A stretch of DNA of 64,000 nt from Pseudoxanthomonas sp. J31 (GCF_000510725.1 NZ_AZNZ01000002.1:1-64000), one strand, 5' to 3'. Numbered from the stretch's first letter, positions 11,421-26,900 are shown. Notes: generated from the sequence alone by a model not told the origin. Translations and numbers: made by a program.

Positions 11421-11948
11421 ATGACCGTTGAAAACCGCTATCGCGAGACCCCCAGCGCCGCCGACATCCAGGCCCAGGCCGGGCGCTTCGCCCGCGAGCT
11501 GGGTGAATCGGCGCAGCAAGTGTGGCTGGCGGGCATCGGCGCGCTGGCGCGGGCCCAGGCCGAGGGCAGCCGTTTCTTCGAGCAGCTGGCCGAGGAAGGA
11601 CGCGCGGTCGGCGAGGGCCAGGGCCCGGCCGGCGAGAACAGCGCCGCCGCGCGCCTGGAAGGGCTGCGCCAGGCCGTGGACGGCGCCCTGGGCCGGGCCA
11701 CGGCCAAGGCCAACGAGGCCTGGGACAGCGTCGGCCGCGCCTTCGAGCACCGCGTCCAGCAGGCCCTGCGGCAGATGGACGTGCCCACCCGCGAAGACCT
11801 GGACGCGCTGGGAGCGAGGATCGACGCCCTGACCCGGGAACTGCAGCTGCGCACCACCGTGGCGCCGGAACCGTCCGTGCCGCCGACCCCGGGCCCGGCG
11901 CCGGCCGCCGGCGGCCCCGGTCCGCGCCCGGATGCCGGAATCAGCTAA
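11421..11948 (+). CDS. Phasin-family granule-associated protein
   Basis: A 175-residue, mostly helical amphipathic protein. Residues 15-140 have the phasin pattern (ARELGESAQQVWLAGIGALA, then long heptad-rich helices), followed by REDLDALGARIDALTRELQL, a coiled-coil multimerisation segment, and a Pro/Gly/Ala-rich tail. Such proteins coat or regulate polyhydroxyalkanoate granules, but in organisms without PHA synthase nearby they may serve another structural role. Sits 68 bases after the PHA-system gene on the same strand. Confidence 0.82.
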   Translation: MTVENRYRETPSAADIQAQAGRFARELGESAQQVWLAGIGALARAQAEGSRFFEQLAEEGRAVGEGQGPAGENSAAARLEGLRQAVDGALGRATAKANEAWDSVGRAFEHRVQQALRQMDVPTREDLDALGARIDALTRELQLRTTVAPEPSVPPTPGPAPAAGGPGPRPDAGIS

Positions 11949-12015
11949 CGCAGCATTCCATCGGTGGTACCACTGCATTGTTGCAAAGCACAAATCGCTT
12001 CGGCAGAATCGAAAC

Positions 12016-12082
12016 CGGCCCGCCAGTCCCCTCGCCGTTTGCTCCCCTCCCCTCTCGGCTTCTGGACTGGCGGGCCTTTTCG
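12016..12082 (+). ncRNA. Candidate small RNA: hairpin with C-rich loop and U-tail
   Basis: A perfect 13-base inverted repeat (GGCCCGCCAGTCC at 12017-12029, GGACTGGCGGGCC at 12064-12076) is followed by TTTT. Inside it an inner GCCG/CGGC pairing leaves a loop with CTCCCCTCCCCTC exposed. A TTGCAA (11981-11986) with a 16-base spacer to CAGAAT (12003-12008) could start transcription at the base of the hairpin, giving an RNA of about 65 bases. C-rich loops are the targeting element of Xanthomonas sX13-type small RNAs. The alternative is a terminator for the phasin transcript with an unusually long loop. Confidence 0.5.
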
Positions 12083-12154
12083 TGCCCGCGACCGGTGGCG
12101 TCCCGGGCCGTGTACCATCGGTCCGATGCTGTTTGGGGAGCCACGAGGAAGTTG

Positions 12155-13147
12155 ATGTCTGCCTGGATCCTGGGGGGGAGCCTGGCCCTGCTCACGGCTG
12201 CCGTGGGCCTGCCTTATGTCTGGTTCGTACGTCGCGGCACGCACCGCGCGACCGCCGGCCTGCGCGCGATCGCGGCCCTGCGCTGGCGCGAGCTGTCGAC
12301 CCTGGTCGGCCAGGCCATGCAGCAGCGCGGCCTGCGCCACGCCGGCCGCGGCCACGGCGAAGCCGCCCCTCCCGGCGACGGCAGCCGCCTGCTGATGACC
12401 GACGGCAGCCAGCGCTGGCTGCTGGCGTGCAAGCACGGCAGCGCCTACCGCCTCGGCTCCCACCACGTGACCGAGCTGGCCGCCGAGATGGAGCTGGCCG
12501 AGGCCCGCCACGGCATCCTGCTGACCGAGGGCCGGGCGCGCGCCGGCGCGCTGGCGGCGGCCGCACGCCACGACATCGAGGTGATCGACGGCCGCCGGCT
12601 GTGGACCCTGCTGCGCCCCTACGTGGGCCCGGAAACCCGCACCCAGGTGGAAGCGGCGGCCGAGGCCCGCTCGCGGACCGAGGCCTTCTGCGTGGCCGGC
12701 CTGGCACTGGCCCTGGGCGCGCTGGGGGTGGTGTCGGGGGATGCCCTCGTGGACGGCCTGGCCACGCTGCGCGCCCCGCGCGGCAACGTCGAGCCCCAGG
12801 CGCTGGCCGCCGCGGCGGCGCCGGCCGCCAGCCCCGCCGTCGCCCCGCGCGAGCCGGAACGGCTGCCGGAGGACGCGGGCATCGAGGACTTCCCCGACGA
12901 AGCCACCCTGCAGCATTACCGCAACGAGGTGGTGCGCGGGGTGTCGCTGCAGCCGGGCATCGGCCGCGTGTTCTGGCTGACCCACAACACCCTGGTGGTG
13001 GACCGCACCGGCACCATCGAGGCGATCTGGCCGCTGGTCTGCGCCGAGCTGGAGCGCTACCCGGCGCTGCGCACCGTGCGCGTGCAGCTCAATCCGCGGC
13101 CGGGCCGCGAGGAACAGGTGCGCTGGCGCCAGTGCCGCGTGCAGTAA
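12155..13147 (+). CDS. Membrane protein with degenerate Mrr-like nuclease domain
   Basis: A 330-residue protein: membrane segment at about residues 3-25, an Mrr/restriction-endonuclease-like domain (about 45-155), a second hydrophobic segment (about 173-195), an Ala/Pro linker and a C-terminal domain of about 90 residues not recognised. The Mrr fold is suggested by LLACKHG (K93), VTELAAEMELAEARHGILLT and IEVIDGRRLWTLL, which match the family's core strands and helices. The glutamine or glutamate normally two residues before the lysine is alanine, and no aspartate is at the usual place, so nuclease activity is doubtful. The ATG at 12155 follows ACGAGGAA. No methylase nearby. Confidence 0.7.
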   Translation: MSAWILGGSLALLTAAVGLPYVWFVRRGTHRATAGLRAIAALRWRELSTLVGQAMQQRGLRHAGRGHGEAAPPGDGSRLLMTDGSQRWLLACKHGSAYRLGSHHVTELAAEMELAEARHGILLTEGRARAGALAAAARHDIEVIDGRRLWTLLRPYVGPETRTQVEAAAEARSRTEAFCVAGLALALGALGVVSGDALVDGLATLRAPRGNVEPQALAAAAAPAASPAVAPREPERLPEDAGIEDFPDEATLQHYRNEVVRGVSLQPGIGRVFWLTHNTLVVDRTGTIEAIWPLVCAELERYPALRTVRVQLNPRPGREEQVRWRQCRVQ

Positions 13148-13175
13148 GGCGCCACGCCGGCAGCGGATACGACGC

Positions 13176-13194
13176 GGGCGGCCACTGGCCGCCC
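13176..13194. terminator. GC-rich hairpin between convergent Mrr-like gene and gyrA
   Basis: GGGCGGCC-ACT-GGCCGCCC, a perfect eight-base stem with a three-base loop in the 84-base gap between converging genes. No U-run on either strand. Like the hairpin at 2075-2097, it may serve both transcripts. Confidence 0.45.
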
Positions 13195-13231
13195 TCGGCG
13201 CTTGTGCCTGGGGTGTTGCCCGCGGCCGGGC

Positions 13232-15829
<2,598 letters not shown>

Positions 15830-16267
15830 CGGGTGCTTTGCGTCCTGTGGTGCCGGGCTTCCCCGTGGCTGCGAGCAGCGGCCCGTAAACATGGCGGCGG
15901 AGCCAGTTGGCTCCGCCGGAATCAACCTGCGGATGGTATCACGGAAAGGCCTTGCCCGGCCAGCTTATCCAACGGAAAAACAAGGACTTGCACCATGCAG
16001 GCGGCGCTTTTCCCGCGCTTCGGGCCGGTCCGGACGCAAGCGGCCGGGTGATTGGCCGGCGTTGGGTGCGGCAGGTTGCTGCAGCGTGGCCCGTAGGGAC
16101 GCGGCGGATGCGGGCGCGGTCGCCGCGGCAGGCCTGGCGGCGAGGGTCGACGCAATGGCGCCCTGCCCTTCTGCATGCCCCGTGTCATTCCGCCGGCGCT
16201 GCGGCCCGCCCGCTTGCCGGGGATGGGCGCGCCTCGCCAGCGACGGGGACGCCCCACCCGCAAAAGG
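15830..16267. other. Intergenic region between mtnA and gyrA
   Basis: 438 bases that should hold the gyrA promoter. On the minus strand GATACCAT (around 15935-15942) could be a -10 element, but no good -35 is seen at the right distance. The hairpin at 15896-15917 lies between it and the gene. Open frames here (for example a short plus-strand frame from 15994) lack coding features. Nothing else recognised. Confidence 0.45.
15896..15917. repeat. Perfect hairpin in the gyrA leader
   Basis: GGCGGAGCCA-GT-TGGCTCCGCC, a ten-base perfect inverted repeat with a two-base centre, 67 bases upstream of gyrA. No T-run follows on either strand, so it is not an intrinsic terminator. As RNA it would form a very stable stem in the gyrA leader; as DNA it could be an operator or a supercoiling-sensitive cruciform. 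Confidence 0.5.
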
Positions 16268-17326
16268 TCAGCCCGCGAACAGCGCGCGCATCCCCGCCTC
16301 GGCCGGGCGCTCGACCACGCCGCGCTCGGTCACGATGGCATCGATCAGTTCCGCCGGGGTCACGTCGAACACCGGGTTCCAGGCGGCGATCCCCTCGGCC
16401 ACGGTGCGCACGCCGCCGACGCCGTGCAGTTCGCCCGGGTCGCGCTGCTCGATCTCGATCGCCTCGCCGCTGGCGGTGTCCAGGTCCACGGTCGAGGACG
16501 GCGCCACGACCATGAACTTCACCCCGTGGTGGCGGGCGGCGATGGCCAGCTGGTAGGTACCGATCTTGTTGGCGGTGTCGCCGTTGGCGCAGATGCGGTC
16601 GGCGCCGACGACCACCCACTGCACCGCGCCGGTCTTCATCAGGTGGGCGGCGGCCGAGTCGGCGATCAGGGTGGCGTCGATGCCGTCCTGCTGCAGTTCC
16701 CACACGGTCAGGCGCGCGCCCTGCAGCCACGGCCGGGTCTCGCCGGCGAACACCTTGGCGATGCGGCCTTCGGCCATGCCGGCGCGGATCACGCCCAGCG
16801 CGGTGCCGAACCCGGCGGTGGCCAGCGAGCCGGTGTTGCAATGGGTCAGCACGCCGCTGCCCGGCGCGATCATGGCCGCACCCAGCGCACCCATGCGGCG
16901 GTTGGCGGCCAGGTCCTCGTCGGCGATGGCCTGCGCTTCGCGCGCGGCCACCTGGCGCCAGTCCGCGCCGGCCGTGGCCAGCACGCGGCGCATGCGCGCC
17001 AGCGCCCAGGCCAGGTTGACCGCGGTCGGGCGCGCCGCGTTGAGCCGCTGCAGCGCGGGCTCGAGCTTCTGCAGCGCCTGCGCGCCGTCGCCGGCCTCGA
17101 CCATGCGCGCCGCCAGCACCACGCCCCAGGCCGCGGCGATGCCGATCGCCGGCGCGCCGCGCACCGCCAGGTCGCGGATCGCCTGGGCGACCTCGTCGCT
17201 GTCGCGGCAGGTGACGTGTTCCACCGCGAACGGCAGCTTGCGCTGGTCCAGCAGCTCCAGCGCCTCGCCGGTCCACAGGATCGGGCGGATATGGTCGTAA
17301 CGGTCGAAATCGAAGGCGGTATCCAT
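16268..17326 (-). CDS. mtnA: S-methyl-5-thioribose-1-phosphate isomerase
   Basis: Methionine salvage enzyme, 352 residues, converting methylthioribose-1-phosphate to methylthioribulose-1-phosphate; homologous to eIF2B subunits. The catalytic cysteine lies in [18 protein letters not shown] and the catalytic aspartate in [20 protein letters not shown], with [12 protein letters not shown] near the N-terminus. No other methionine-salvage gene is in the window. The ATG at 17326 has no Shine-Dalgarno; TAGAAT sits six bases upstream, suggesting a leaderless mRNA. Located upstream of gyrA on the same strand. Confidence 0.95.
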   Translation of the reverse strand: MDTAFDFDRYDHIRPILWTGEALELLDQRKLPFAVEHVTCRDSDEVAQAIRDLAVRGAPAIGIAAAWGVVLAARMVEAGDGAQALQKLEPALQRLNAARPTAVNLAWALARMRRVLATAGADWRQVAAREAQAIADEDLAANRRMGALGAAMIAPGSGVLTHCNTGSLATAGFGTALGVIRAGMAEGRIAKVFAGETRPWLQGARLTVWELQQDGIDATLIADSAAAHLMKTGAVQWVVVGADRICANGDTANKIGTYQLAIAARHHGVKFMVVAPSSTVDLDTASGEAIEIEQRDPGELHGVGGVRTVAEGIAAWNPVFDVTPAELIDAIVTERGVVERPAEAGMRALFAG

Positions 17327-17332
17327 CGCGCC

Positions 17333-17338
17333 ATTCTA
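17333..17338 (-). promoter_or_regulatory. TAGAAT box six bases before mtnA
   Basis: CCGG-TAGAAT-GGCGCG-ATG on the minus strand. As a -10 hexamer it would put the transcription start at the start codon. No TTGACA-like hexamer is present 16-18 bases upstream. The same string, with flanking CCGG, precedes tcdA. Confidence 0.5.
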
Positions 17339-17351
17339 CCGGCGCGCGCGG

Positions 17352-18050
17352 CTACTCCACCGCGAACTCGGCGCGGCAGCCCTCGTCCACCCAGACCCGG
17401 CCGGCGTCCCAGCCCCAGCTGACGCCCTCCACGCAGGCGGCGGAGGACAGCTGGCGCACCAGCTCGACCCCGCGCTCGACCGTGGTGCCGCAGCTGCGGC
17501 GGCGATGGTCGCGCGAGGCGCATTCCAGCAGCCGCGGCCCCGGCGGGAAGCCGGTTTCCGGGTCGCCGATCTCGAACTCGCCCTTGCAGCCGCGCGAAAC
17601 CCGGATCTCGTTGCGGCCCAGCTCCCAGCTCTCGCCGTACCGGCACGGCGCCAGCGCCAGTTCGCGCAGCAGCCGCACCGGGGCGCCGCGCAGGATCACC
17701 GGGCAGCTCTCGACCCGGCCGCGGCGCGATTCGCAGCGGACCACCCGGCGGGTGGCGACATCGGCCGCCGGAGGCGCGCGGAACTCGGCGCGGCAGCCGC
17801 GCGCCACCCACACGCCGTGCGCATCCACGCCCCAGTCCGACTCGCGGATGCAGGCGTTCTGCGACAACTGGCGCACCAGCACCACGCCGCGGGAGGTGTC
17901 CATCGGGCAATGCACGCGCCGCGCGTCGTGCGACGCGCAGCGCACCTGCTCCGGCAGCGTGGACGCCGGCGCGGGCAGCGGCGCCAGCCAGGCCGCGCCC
18001 GCGAGCAGGGCGAGGATCCAGGCGGCAACGGCACGGTTCCCCTCAACCAT
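17352..18050 (-). CDS. Secreted protein with three DUF3011 repeats
   Basis: A 232-residue exported protein. A short basic N-terminus and hydrophobic segment (about residues 6-24, AVAAWILALLAGAAWLAPL) form a signal peptide. The mature part holds three DUF3011 repeats of about 55-60 residues, starting near 35, 100 and 170. Each has the pattern V-x-C-x-S/C, C-P/T, a L-x-R-x-L or RQLS strand, a Cys, a Trp-Gly-like turn and a final RGC-x-x-E/EGCRAEF. Each repeat keeps four cysteines, presumably disulfide-bonded in the periplasm. Function unknown. The ATG at 18050 is chosen over one at 18122 because it directly precedes the signal sequence. Confidence 0.82.
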   Translation of the reverse strand: MVEGNRAVAAWILALLAGAAWLAPLPAPASTLPEQVRCASHDARRVHCPMDTSRGVVLVRQLSQNACIRESDWGVDAHGVWVARGCRAEFRAPPAADVATRRVVRCESRRGRVESCPVILRGAPVRLLRELALAPCRYGESWELGRNEIRVSRGCKGEFEIGDPETGFPPGPRLLECASRDHRRRSCGTTVERGVELVRQLSSAACVEGVSWGWDAGRVWVDEGCRAEFAVE

Positions 18051-18132
18051 CGTGTTCCGATTCCCGTCCAGGCATTGCCCCGGGATTGTGGCCTTGCAGG
18101 CGAAATGCGCGGTGAACGGCATGCGCGGACGT

Positions 18133-21608
<3,476 letters not shown>

Positions 21609-21698
21609 TTACCCGCCGCGCGGTGAGCGCCGACAGACGCTTGCCGCCGCGCCGGCGGCGGCGCTAGCGTGCGGGGACCGCCACTGCATCTTCCGTCG

Positions 21699-22820
21699 AT
21701 GAGCCCACTGTCCCGTCGATCCTTCCTCCGCGGCAGCAGCCTGGCCGCCGCGGGCCTGGCCGCCGGGGCGCTCCCGGCCGCGCTGCAGGCGGCCGCGCCG
21801 GCGGCGGCCACCGCCGGTGCCGGGCCGGTGCTGCTCAACTTCAACGAATGCCCGTTGGGTCCCTCGCCCGCCGCGCAGGAGGCGGTGCGCGCGATCCTGC
21901 CCGCCAGCGGCCGCTACCTGTTCGGCCTGCGCGGGGAGCTGGCCGCCGAGTTCGCGCACCAGCACGGGTTGCCGGTCGACCACGTGGCCGTCTACGCCGG
22001 CTCCAGCGACCCGCTGGACCGCGCCGCGCTGGCCTTCACCGGCCCGCAGCGGCCGCTGGTGCTGGCCGACCCGACCTTCGAGGCAGTGGCCGACACCGCC
22101 GCCGCGCAGGGCGCGGCCGTGCACCGGGTGCGGCTGCGCGCCGACGGCAGCCACGACGTGCGCGCCATGGCCGCGGCCGCGCCGCAGGCGGGCCTGGTCT
22201 ACGTGTGCAACCCGAACAACCCGACCGGCTCGGTGACCGCGCGTGCCGAGCTGGACTGGCTGCTGGCGAACAAGCCCGCCGGCAGCGTGCTGCTGGTGGA
22301 CGAGGCCTACATCGAGTACAGCCAGGAGCGCTCGATGCTGGACCACGTGCGCGCCGGCGCCGACGTGGTCGTGCTGCGTACCTTCTCCAAGATCTACGGC
22401 ATGGCTGGCCTGCGCCTGGGCCTGGCCCTGGGCCGCCCCGACCTGCTGGCGAAGCTGGCGGCGTTCGGCAGCAATCCGCTGCCGGCCACCGCCCTGGCCG
22501 CCGGCCTGGCCAGCCTGCGCGATCCGGGCCTGGTGCCGGAACGGCGCCGGGCCAATGCACTGGTGCGCGACCAGACCATCGCCTGGCTGCAGGCGCGCGG
22601 CTATCCCTGCCTGCCCTCGCAGGCCAACTGCTTCATGGTCGATGTCGGCACCGACGGCAGGGAGTTCGCCGCGGCGATGGCCGGACACGGGGTGCTGATC
22701 GGCCGCAGCTGGCCGGTGTGGCCCAGCCGGGTCCGGGTCACGGTGGGTACCGGGGAGGAGATGGCGCGCTTCCGCGAGGTGTTCGCCCTGCTCGCGCCGG
22801 CGCGGGCGGCGGCGGCGTAG
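21699..22820 (+). CDS. Tat-exported PLP-dependent aminotransferase (HisC-like)
   Basis: A 373-residue fold-type I aminotransferase closest in pattern to histidinol-phosphate aminotransferase: NFNECPLGPS near the N-terminus, CNPNNPTGS (about 170-178), DEAYIEY (D201), and TFSKIYGMAGLRLG with the PLP lysine K231 and R239. Unusually it starts with a twin-arginine signal, SRRSFLRG followed by an Ala-rich hydrophobic stretch (about residues 5-35), so the folded holoenzyme is probably sent to the periplasm. No his genes lie nearby; the substrate is unknown. It sits on the opposite strand between zipA and ligA. Confidence 0.87.
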   Translation: MSPLSRRSFLRGSSLAAAGLAAGALPAALQAAAPAAATAGAGPVLLNFNECPLGPSPAAQEAVRAILPASGRYLFGLRGELAAEFAHQHGLPVDHVAVYAGSSDPLDRAALAFTGPQRPLVLADPTFEAVADTAAAQGAAVHRVRLRADGSHDVRAMAAAAPQAGLVYVCNPNNPTGSVTARAELDWLLANKPAGSVLLVDEAYIEYSQERSMLDHVRAGADVVVLRTFSKIYGMAGLRLGLALGRPDLLAKLAAFGSNPLPATALAAGLASLRDPGLVPERRRANALVRDQTIAWLQARGYPCLPSQANCFMVDVGTDGREFAAAMAGHGVLIGRSWPVWPSRVRVTVGTGEEMARFREVFALLAPARAAAA

Positions 22821-23134
22821 GCGCCGGGCAGGCTGCAGGCTGCCGGGGCGCGAGGCCCGTCGTTCCGGCAGGCGTCGGAATCCATGCGCATGCACGGCTG
22901 CGGACGCGGTGCGGGCATGCGCGGGTCCGCTTCACCAGTCACGGCCACGCGACGGCCAGCGTTCCGGGGCAAAAGCATCGGGTGCGCGGGCTCCGGACGG
23001 GGCCCAGGCGCAACGACCCGGTCCACAAACCGCCCACGCCCTCGCGGGACAGGCGCCAGGTGTGCTCCAGGCAGGGGACGACGAAGGGTGGCGTGGCCCG
23101 GGCCGGGATGGCCATGGCGGCACGCCGGCGCCGC
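22821..23134. other. Gap between convergent aminotransferase and zipA
   Basis: 314 bases with no coding frame that can be supported. A weak inverted repeat (GGCAG...CTGCC) follows the aminotransferase stop at about 22826-22844. No T-run, tRNA or mobile-element end is seen. Confidence 0.4.
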
Positions 23135-23869
23135 CTACCAGCGCGGCGCCTTGGTCAGCGGCGGCGCTTCGTGCTGGCGGTCGTAGGCGCGCAGCTCGTC
23201 GCGGATATGGGCGATGCGCTGGCGGCCCAGGGCGTTGCGGTTCTCGTCCAGGACCACGCCGTCCAGCAGTTCGGCCATGCGCTGCACGGTCGGCAGCATC
23301 TTCTCCCAGGCGTCCAGCGCCGGGACCGGCGCGGGCAGGGTCAGGAAGAACGCGATCGCCGGGGTCTCCAGCTCGCGGATGTTGGCCATGTCGAAGCTGC
23401 CGGGCTTGATGATGCTGGCCATGCTGAACACCGGACCGCGGTCCGGATGGCCCTCCAGCAGGCGGTGGAACACGTTCATGTGGCCGAAGACCATGCCGGT
23501 CTTCTCCGCGGCCACCACGATGTCCTCGCCACGCAGCACGCTGCCGGCACGGGCGGCCACGTACAGCGACACGATCTTGTCGAAGTCCTGGATCTCGCGC
23601 TTGCCCAGGGTGCTGGTCGACGCCGCCGCCGCCGGCTCCTCCAGGCCCAGCTCGGGCTGGCTGACCTCGCCACCCGCGGCTTCGGCGCCCTCGCCTTCCC
23701 CATCGTCGTCCAGCTGCGGCTCGCGGCGCGCGGCGGCGGCCGGCGCGGGCGATTCGCGGCGCCGGCCCTGCTGCTCCTTGCGCGGGCGGGAGCCGAAGTA
23801 CCAGATCGCCAGCATCAGCAACGCGCCGGCAACGAGGATGCCGATGCGCAGCAGGTCTCTGTCGTCCAT
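23135..23869 (-). CDS. zipA: Cell division protein ZipA
   Basis: Inner-membrane division protein of 244 residues that tethers FtsZ to the membrane. The N-terminus is out, with a single membrane segment at about residues 7-25 (LRIGILVAGALLMLAIWYF), a basic then acidic Pro/Ala/Glu-rich linker (about 27-85), and the C-terminal FtsZ-binding domain (about 95-230, with VFGHMNVFHRLLEG and FSMASIIKPGSFD). ATG 23869 follows GGAGAA. It lies 83 bases downstream of smc and upstream of ligA, the usual smc-zipA-ligA order except for the inserted aminotransferase gene. Confidence 0.95.
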   Translation of the reverse strand: MDDRDLLRIGILVAGALLMLAIWYFGSRPRKEQQGRRRESPAPAAAARREPQLDDDGEGEGAEAAGGEVSQPELGLEEPAAAASTSTLGKREIQDFDKIVSLYVAARAGSVLRGEDIVVAAEKTGMVFGHMNVFHRLLEGHPDRGPVFSMASIIKPGSFDMANIRELETPAIAFFLTLPAPVPALDAWEKMLPTVQRMAELLDGVVLDENRNALGRQRIAHIRDELRAYDRQHEAPPLTKAPRW

Positions 23870-23952
23870 GGATTCAGTTCTCCGCCGTATGCCAGTCAGG
23901 GGGCAAGCATGTCATGCCGCCAGCGCCGGAAAAACCCCGGCGCCAGGCCTGC

Positions 23953-26900
23953 TCAGGCGGCGCCGGCCAGGCGCGCGGCCTCCTCCAGGTCCACGCTCAC
24001 CAGGCGCGACACGCCCGGCTCGCGCATGGTCACGCCGGACAGCTGGTGCGCGGCCTCCATCGTCGCCTTGTTGTGGGTGACGAACAGGAACTGCACCTTC
24101 TCGCTCATTTCCTTGACCATCGCCGCCAGGCGGCCGACGTTGGCCTCGTCCAGCGGCGCGTCCACCTCGTCCAGCAGGCAGAACGGCGCCGGATTGAGCT
24201 GGAAGATGGCGAACACCAGGGCCACCGCGGTCATCGCCTTCTCGCCGCCGGACAGCAGCGAGATGTTGGACACGCGCTTGCCCGGCGGGCGCGCCATGAT
24301 CGCCACGCCGGTATCCAGCAGGTCGTCGCCGGTCAGCTCCAGGTAGGCGTGGCCGCCGCCGAACAGGCGCGGGTACAGCGCCTGCACGCCGGCGTTGACC
24401 CGGTCGAAGGTGTCCTTGAAGCGGCCGCGGGTCTCGCGGTCGATCTTGCGGATCGCCTCTTCCAGGGTTTCCAGCGCCGCGGTGAGGTCGGCGTTCTGCG
24501 AATCCAGGTACTGCTTGCGCTGCTCGGCCTCGCCGCATTCCTGGATCGCGGCGAGGTTGACCGGCTCCAGGCGGCGCATGCGCGCGTCGATCTGCACCAC
24601 CGCCTGCTCCCACTCGCGCGGGTCGGCGACCTCGGGCAGGGTGTTGAGCACGTCATCGACGGCCTGGCCGTCCTCGCCGATCGCCTGCACCAGCTGCTCG
24701 GCCTTCAGCTGCAGCGCCTGCTGCTCCAGGCGCAGCTGGGAAATGCGCTCGCGCTGGGCCAGCGACTGCTGGTCGCGCTCCTGGCGCGACTGCTCGTGGC
24801 TGCGCAGCTCGTGGTCGATCGCCTCCAGCACGGCGCGGGCCTCGCCCAGCGCGCGCTCGACCCGCACGCGTTCAGCCAGCGCCGCCTGGTGCTCGGCCTC
24901 CAGCGCCTGCACCGGCGAATCGCCGGTCTCCAGCTGGGAGCTGATCTCGCCCAGGCGCGACTCCAGCTGCGCGCGCTGCGCCGACATGCGCTGCAGCGAC
25001 TGGGTCAGCGAGGCGATCTGGGTGCGCTGCGACTCCAGGCCCAGGGCCAGGGCGTGGGTGGCGTCGCGGCTGGCGCGCGCGGCCTCGCGCGCCAGGTCGC
25101 GGGCCTCGGTGCGCTGGCGGCGCTCGGCTTCCAGGGCCTGGCGCTCGGCTTCGAGGTCGCCCATGGCCACCACCGCTTCCTCCAGCCGCGCGCGCGCCTC
25201 GCGCGCCTGCTCGCGGCTGGCCTCCAGGGTCTGGGCCAGCTGCGCCAGCTCGGCCTCGATGCGTTCGATGCGCTGGCGCGCGCTGTCCATCCGGCCCTGC
25301 TGGCTCTGCAGCTGGCCGGCCAGCTCGGACACGGCGCGGTGCGCCAGGTACAGCTGGCGCTGGGCGTCCTCGCGCGCCTGCTCGGCGGCCAGCAGGCGCC
25401 CGCGCAGGTCGGCCAGGTGGGCCTCCAGGTCGGCCTCGCGCGCCTGCAGTTCCTCGATGGTGGCGCGCAGGGCCTGGATCTCGCGCTCGCGCAGCAGCGC
25501 ACCCTGCCGGGCGGCGCCCTGGCGCGAGACCCGCACCCAGCCCTCGCCCAGGCGCTCGCCGGCGCGGGTGATGACCGAGTCGCCTTCCGCCAGCTGCGGC
25601 AGCAGGGCGCGCGCGGCGGCCAGGTCCTCGGCTGCGTGCAGGCGCGCCAGCAGGCGCCGGATCGCCAGCGGGCCGCGTACCTTCGCCGCCAGCGAGGTCG
25701 GCGCGAAGCCGGCCTCGCCCTCGCCGTCGGCGACCAGGGCGATGCGGCCCTCGCCGAGATCGGCCAGGGCCTCGACCAGCTGCTCCGGGGCGTCGACCAG
25801 CACGCCTTCGATCAGCTGGCCCAGGGCGCTCTCGACCGCGTTCTCCCAGCCGTCCTCCACCACCAGGCGCTCGCCGACGCGGGCCGCCGAATCCAGGCCG
25901 CGGGCCTTGAGCCAGGCCACCGCGGCGCCCTGCTCCTGGCCCAGCGCGGCCTGCTGCAGGGTCTCCAGCGAGGACAGGCGGCCGCGCGCGGCCTGGGCCT
26001 GCTTGCGCACCTCGGCCAGCTCGGCCTGGGCGGCGCGCTGCTGGTCCTGCACCGTCGCCACGTCCTGCTTGCGCGCCTCCAGCAGCTCGTTGAGCCCGTC
26101 CAGCTCGGTCTTGCGGGTCTCGTGCTCGATCTGCGCCTGCTCGAAGGCTTCGGCCAGCGATTCGACGTCCAGCCCGGCGCGTTCGGCCTGCAGGGCCTCG
26201 CGGCGGCGCTCGGCTTCCAGTGCCTGGCGGTCCAGGTAGTCGACGCGGGTGCGCTCGACCTCGCCTGCGCGCGACGCCTCGGCGGCCTGGCGGCCATGCA
26301 CTTCCCAGCGCTGCTGCCAGTCGGCCAGCGCCGCCTCGGCCTCGCGCAGGGCCTCCTGGCGGAACACGTCGTCCTCGCGCAGCTGCTCCAGGCGCGGCTC
26401 GGCCTCCTCGACCGAGGCCTGCAGCGCCTCCAGCTTCTCGCGGTCGCCGCCGATGTGGCGGTCCAGCTCCTCCAGCGCGGTGGCGGTCTCGTCGCGGGCC
26501 TGGTTCAGGCGGTTGGCCAGCTCGCGCTGGTGCTGGATCTGCTGCTCGATCCGGGCCAGCACGCCGCCGACCTTGTAGACCTCGGCCTGAGCGGCGTTGA
26601 GCGCCTCGGCAGCCTCCTCGCGACGCACGCGGCCGGTCTCGATCTCGCGCTCGGCCTCGCGCTGGCCGGCGATGATCCGCTCCAGCCTGGTCTCTTCCTG
26701 CGCCAGCTTCTCGCGCAGGGCCTGCAGCTGCTGGTCCAGCAGCCGGTACTGCAGCGCCTTCCACTGCGCGTCCTTGACCTTCCGCTCCGCGGCCAGGGCC
26801 TGGTACTGCTCGGCCTGGCGCGCCTGGCGGCGCAGGTGTTCGAGCTGCTTGTCGACCTCCTCGCGCAGGTCGTTGAGGCGGTCCAGGTTCTCGCGGGTGT

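Noticed and set aside
12155-13147. Restriction-modification or Mrr defence locus
   Set aside because: No methyltransferase or specificity gene nearby and the nuclease motif is degenerate; neighbours are housekeeping.
15994-16051. Short plus-strand frame MQAALFPRFGPVRTQAAG upstream of gyrA
   Set aside because: Preceded by a fair AAGGAC, but only 18 codons, no similarity, and it lies in the likely gyrA promoter region.
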